Shown in pieces: positions 61,402 to 64,000 of a DNA stretch of 64,000 nt. Both the position numbers and the translations under genes were made by a program. How positions within the stretch are numbered: position 1 is the stretch's first letter; every line of letters starts with the position of its first letter. The notes beneath the pieces are model-generated. The model saw nothing but the letters and a program-made list of their open reading frames with translations, was not told where the DNA came from and ran no database searches. The DNA is from Myxococcus fulvus (GTDB taxonomy: Bacteria > Myxococcota > Myxococcia > Myxococcales > Myxococcaceae), in the NCBI RefSeq assembly GCF_900111765.1, contig NZ_FOIB01000004.1:372001-436000 (forward strand), read 5' to 3'.

Positions 61402-62580
61402 ATGAGCACCATCCCTCTCACCGTCGCGGCGGCGCCGCGCACCGGCTGGCTGGTCGACCGGCGCCACGACTTGATTTCCACGGTGGGCGGCGCCTGCGCG
61501 AGCCTCGTCCTTGTCGGACTTCATGCCGGAGCAGGGGTGAGCAGCCTGGCGTTGTGGTGGGCGTGGGTGTTGGTGCTGGATGGGCCGCACCTGTTCGCGA
61601 CGGTGTCGCGCACGTACCTGGACGCGCGCGAGTGGAAGACGCGCAGGCGGCTGCTCCTGGGGAGCCTGGGCTGGTTCGCGCTGGGGCCGGTGTGCTTCGG
61701 GGTGTCGTTGCTCGTCGGCAGCAAGCTGCCGTTCGTGGTGTTCCTCACCTTCGCCGCGCTGTGGGCGTACTGGCACGTGGTGCGGCAGCACTACGGGCTG
61801 ATGCGGCTGTACCAGCGCAAGTCGGGGGAGACATCGCGGGTGGACCAGCGGCTGGACAGCGTGACGCTCTACGTGGGGCTCATCGCGCCGTTCGTGGCGT
61901 TCGCGGTGACGCATCCGGGGGCGCGCAAGCAATTGGGGCTGACGGGGACACCGAGCTGGGAGCCGGTGGTCGCCGCGGCGTGCTTCACGCTGGTGGCGGC
62001 GGTGGCGCTCTCGAGCGCGGGACGTCAGGTGTGGCGCTGGCGGACGGGGCAGCCGGTGAACGGGCCCAAGTTGTTGATGATGGGGGCCGCGGTGGGATTG
62101 TCGGCGGTGGTGTTCTGGCCGTCGGTGTCCGCGCGAATGGATTTCATCATGTTCGCGGTGGCGGTGACGGCGTTCCACAACGTGCAGTACCACGGCATCG
62201 TCTGGTTCTATCACCGCAATCGCTATCACTCGGCGGGCGTGGACGCGGCGTCATTCGGCTGGGCGCCGAAGGTGAGCCAGCGGTTCATCTTCTATGCGGT
62301 GTGCGGCATTGCCTTCACCGTGGCGTACCGGGGTCTGGGGTGTGGCTTCGGCGCGCATCCGGGCTGCGGCGTGTTCGACGCGAAGCTCGCGCTGGGCACG
62401 GGGCTGACGCTGCGGGATTTCATGGCGGGCTTCATCTGGGGCTTCGCCCTGCACCACTACTACCTGGACCAGCGCATCTGGCGGGTGAGCAAGGATGCGG
62501 GGCTGCATCAGGACCTGAAGCTGGACGGCGCCCTTTCCGCTGGCGCACGAAGCTCCCGACCTCCGGTGCCGCCGGGTTGA
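61402..62580 (+). CDS. Multi-pass membrane protein with histidine boxes
   Basis: 392 residues. The ATG at 61402 has a perfect AGGAGG upstream. About eight hydrophobic helices are present. Histidines cluster near membrane edges: HVVRQHYG and FHNVQYHG each contain HxxxxH, with HHYYLDQ near the C-terminus and a further DGPHLFAT. This three-box layout resembles membrane di-iron enzymes such as desaturases and hydroxylases, but the spacing is not canonical and I recognise no family. It diverges from the PilZ-Hsp70 gene. Confidence 0.75.
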   Translation: MSTIPLTVAAAPRTGWLVDRRHDLISTVGGACASLVLVGLHAGAGVSSLALWWAWVLVLDGPHLFATVSRTYLDAREWKTRRRLLLGSLGWFALGPVCFGVSLLVGSKLPFVVFLTFAALWAYWHVVRQHYGLMRLYQRKSGETSRVDQRLDSVTLYVGLIAPFVAFAVTHPGARKQLGLTGTPSWEPVVAAACFTLVAAVALSSAGRQVWRWRTGQPVNGPKLLMMGAAVGLSAVVFWPSVSARMDFIMFAVAVTAFHNVQYHGIVWFYHRNRYHSAGVDAASFGWAPKVSQRFIFYAVCGIAFTVAYRGLGCGFGAHPGCGVFDAKLALGTGLTLRDFMAGFIWGFALHHYYLDQRIWRVSKDAGLHQDLKLDGALSAGARSSRPPVPPG

Positions 62581-62604
62581 AACCCGGTCGAGGCACCCTA
62601 GCTT
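62577..62604 (+). promoter_or_regulatory. Promoter candidate for the small secreted protein gene
   Basis: TTGAAA at 62577-62582 and TAGCTT at 62599-62604 are 16 bases apart, a reasonable sigma-A-type pair. The -35 box overlaps the stop codon of the membrane protein gene. The ATG at 62660 lies about 50 bases after the expected start site and has GGAGG before it. Confidence 0.5.
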
Positions 62605-62659
62605 CCGACCTCCCCACGGGCAGTCCGACGCCCGGAGTTGCCCGCAACCGGAGGTCCCC

Positions 62660-63013
62660 ATGCAGCAACGTTCCTTGTTCTCCATCCTCGCGATGGTGTC
62701 GCTGTTCGTCTGTCTTTCCGCCACCGAGAGCCTCGCGCAGAACGCGCAGGGAGGCACGGCCAACCACGGCACGTACATCACCGTGCCCTCCGGCACCGTG
62801 AATGACTGGGTCCTCCAGGTGTCGCCGCGCGAGATGGGCTACGAGGAGCCCGGCTCCGAGGGGGACAACGCGCTCCTCAAGGTCGAGTGCTTCGTCGTCC
62901 CCATCAACGCGTACACGTGGCAGGTCGTGGCCCGCTACAAGCTGCGCCCCTGGAACAACCGGGACGGCGTCTGGAACGCGGGCTCCGCCAATTACCTCCT
63001 CGTGCACCGATAG
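62660..63013 (+). CDS. Small secreted protein, function unknown
   Basis: 117 residues with a signal peptide (SILAMVSLFVCLSATESLAQ). The mature part of about 90 residues is beta-rich with Tyr/Trp (YTWQVVARYKLRPWNN) and one cysteine. No family is recognised. It has its own promoter candidate upstream and a hairpin after its stop, so it is probably monocistronic. Confidence 0.7.
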   Translation: MQQRSLFSILAMVSLFVCLSATESLAQNAQGGTANHGTYITVPSGTVNDWVLQVSPREMGYEEPGSEGDNALLKVECFVVPINAYTWQVVARYKLRPWNNRDGVWNAGSANYLLVHR

Positions 63014-63030
63014 TCCCAGGACACCGTCGA

Positions 63031-63058
63031 GGCCCTGAACCGACGTTCGTTCGGGGCC
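63031..63058 (+). terminator. 10-bp hairpin after the small secreted protein gene
   Basis: GGCCCTGAAC at 63031-63040 pairs with GTTCGGGGCC at 63049-63058 (one G-T pair) around an 8-base loop, 18 bases after the stop. A T-run is lacking. Confidence 0.6.
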
Positions 63059-63208
63059 CGTCGCCCGACGACCACACTCCCACACTGGAAGACACATGTA
63101 ATCCAACAACCAAAGCAAACCAACTGATGGAGCGTTCCACGGAATGTCAGACGGCGAGCGCAGGATGCCTCCCGGCTCACGCCTCACCCACCTGGAATCC
63201 CATCGACA

Positions 63209-64000
63209 ATGCAGACACTTCCTCAGTCCCCCCGACTGGCGAGCGTGTTGCTCGCCTCCCTCGTCGTCACGCTGTTCGCCTGCGGCCGCGAAGATGACGC
63301 CGGCCTCTCCCCGGTGAAGGACCCGTGGCAGTCCCCCGGGATGGAGCTGGAGCCCGGCTGTGGAGAGGCCGACGCGGGCCCCTCCGTCCCCGACGCCGGA
63401 CCTCCCGAGCCCGACGCCGGCTCCGGCCCCGCCGTCTGTGGCGACGCCATCAAGCACCCCTCCGAGGAGTGCGACGACGGCAACAACAACCTGGGCGACG
63501 GCTGCACCCCCCTGTGCAATCGCGAGCCCCGCTGTACCAACGGCCTCTGTGAGTCCCTCTGCGGCAATGGCAGGATCGAGCCGAACTCGCCCGAGCAGTG
63601 CGATGATGGCAACACCCTGGCCAACGACGGGTGCTCGCCAACGTGCCAGCTCGAGCCGGGCTTCCTCTGCCAGGTCATCGAGGGGCAACTCCCCAGCATG
63701 CTCGAGTTGCCCATCGTCTACCGCGACTTCCGTGGGTACGACCTGCCCGCCACGAGCGGCCTGCCGCGCGGCCACATCGACTTCCAGAACAAGAACGGCA
63801 GCGAGCGGGGCATCGTGGCCTCCACCCTGGGCCCTGACAACAAGCCGGTCTACGCGAAGGTCGGGGTGACCTCGCTGACGACGCATGGCCAGTTCGCGTT
63901 CGACCAGTGGTTCCGTGACGTACACAACGTCAACCAGACGGTCGTCAGCACCTTGCTGCTCTCGCGGACGCCCAGCAACGAGTACCTCTACGACAACCCG
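63209..64000 (+). CDS. Fibro-slime/DUF4215 secreted lipoprotein, 5' part (runs off the window)
   Basis: The first 264 codons of an open frame that continues past the window. The ATG at 63209 gives a lipoprotein signal VVTLFAC. A Pro/Asp-rich linker is followed by two DUF4215 myxobacterial Cys-rich repeats (CGDAIKHPSEECDDGNNN and CGNGRIEPNSPEQCDDGNT). From about residue 168 a fibro-slime domain starts (LPIVYRDFRGYDLP and HIDFQNKNG). Such proteins are surface or matrix proteins of myxobacteria. The start context has no strong Shine-Dalgarno. Confidence 0.85.
   Translation, partial: MQTLPQSPRLASVLLASLVVTLFACGREDDAGLSPVKDPWQSPGMELEPGCGEADAGPSVPDAGPPEPDAGSGPAVCGDAIKHPSEECDDGNNNLGDGCTPLCNREPRCTNGLCESLCGNGRIEPNSPEQCDDGNTLANDGCSPTCQLEPGFLCQVIEGQLPSMLELPIVYRDFRGYDLPATSGLPRGHIDFQNKNGSERGIVASTLGPDNKPVYAKVGVTSLTTHGQFAFDQWFRDVHNVNQTVVSTLLLSRTPSNEYLYDNP

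Noticed and set aside
1..64000. rRNA, tRNA genes, insertion sequences or prophage
   Set aside because: I looked through the intergenic spaces and found no cloverleaf-like sequence, transposase or phage gene; a covariance search could still find something I missed.

Overview
This is about 64 kb of very GC-rich DNA with tightly packed, often overlapping genes. The gene content points to a myxobacterium, most likely family Myxococcaceae: fibro-slime/DUF4215 secreted proteins, a Tox-REase-5 toxin with an Imm52 partner, Hanks-type Ser/Thr kinase and FHA proteins, a PilZ domain of the myxobacterial type, many lipoproteins, and abundant secreted peptidases. I see no rRNA, tRNA, CRISPR array, insertion sequence or prophage. 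Assignment to family is an inference from gene content only.

Region by region. 1-7957 (+): a carbohydrate-uptake operon with two Opp/Dpp-type ABC ATPases, a GH1 beta-glucosidase, a large secreted GH2-like enzyme with a beta-rich C-terminus, and two lipoproteins. 8234-11095 (+): a Cys-rich lipoprotein, then a lipoprotein toxin with a Tox-REase-5 nuclease end and its Imm52 immunity protein. 11099-15264 (-): a TetR/SDR/esterase/Baeyer-Villiger monooxygenase operon with the logic of the mycobacterial mymA locus. 15411-17797 (-): mntP-rapZ-hprK. 17994-19177 (+): a HIT protein and a YoaK-like protein. 19180-28892 (-): a fused membrane/spermidine synthase protein, CstA, a 1249-residue Ser/Thr kinase with tandem repeats, and an FHA-GAF-cyclase-like protein.

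29031-35950 (-) is a cobalamin locus. Two cobalamin riboswitches lie in series. The first precedes a BtuB-like TonB receptor and a propeller-like lipoprotein. The second precedes two more lipoproteins and a Rieske protein. 35985-40441 (-) is a five-gene operon for an outer-membrane-like protein, an ECF-type sigma factor, a TPR membrane protein, a beta-helical lipoprotein and an FHA protein. 40603-45603 holds an M19 dipeptidase, an MBL hydrolase, a small protein plus a ComEA-like protein behind a good sigma-54 promoter candidate, and a C69 dipeptidase. 45883-53219 (+) holds a MarR regulator, a DUF4175 coiled-coil membrane protein, a TPR/peptidase-MA protein, a DUF4142 protein and a small Cys-rich lipoprotein. 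53293-55326 (-) is an S9 peptidase and 55549-56169 (+) a FrnE-like DsbA protein.

56209-61258 (-) is a three-gene operon headed by a PilZ - acidic repeat - Hsp70 fusion, followed by a ClpX-type zinc-finger protein and a FliB-like Cys-rich protein. The window ends (+) with a His-box membrane protein, a small secreted protein, and the start of a fibro-slime protein that runs off the edge. The most novel-looking parts are the B12 locus (a possible BtuG-like surface capture system), the PilZ-Hsp70 fusion, and the lipoprotein toxin (a possible SitA-like outer-membrane-exchange toxin).
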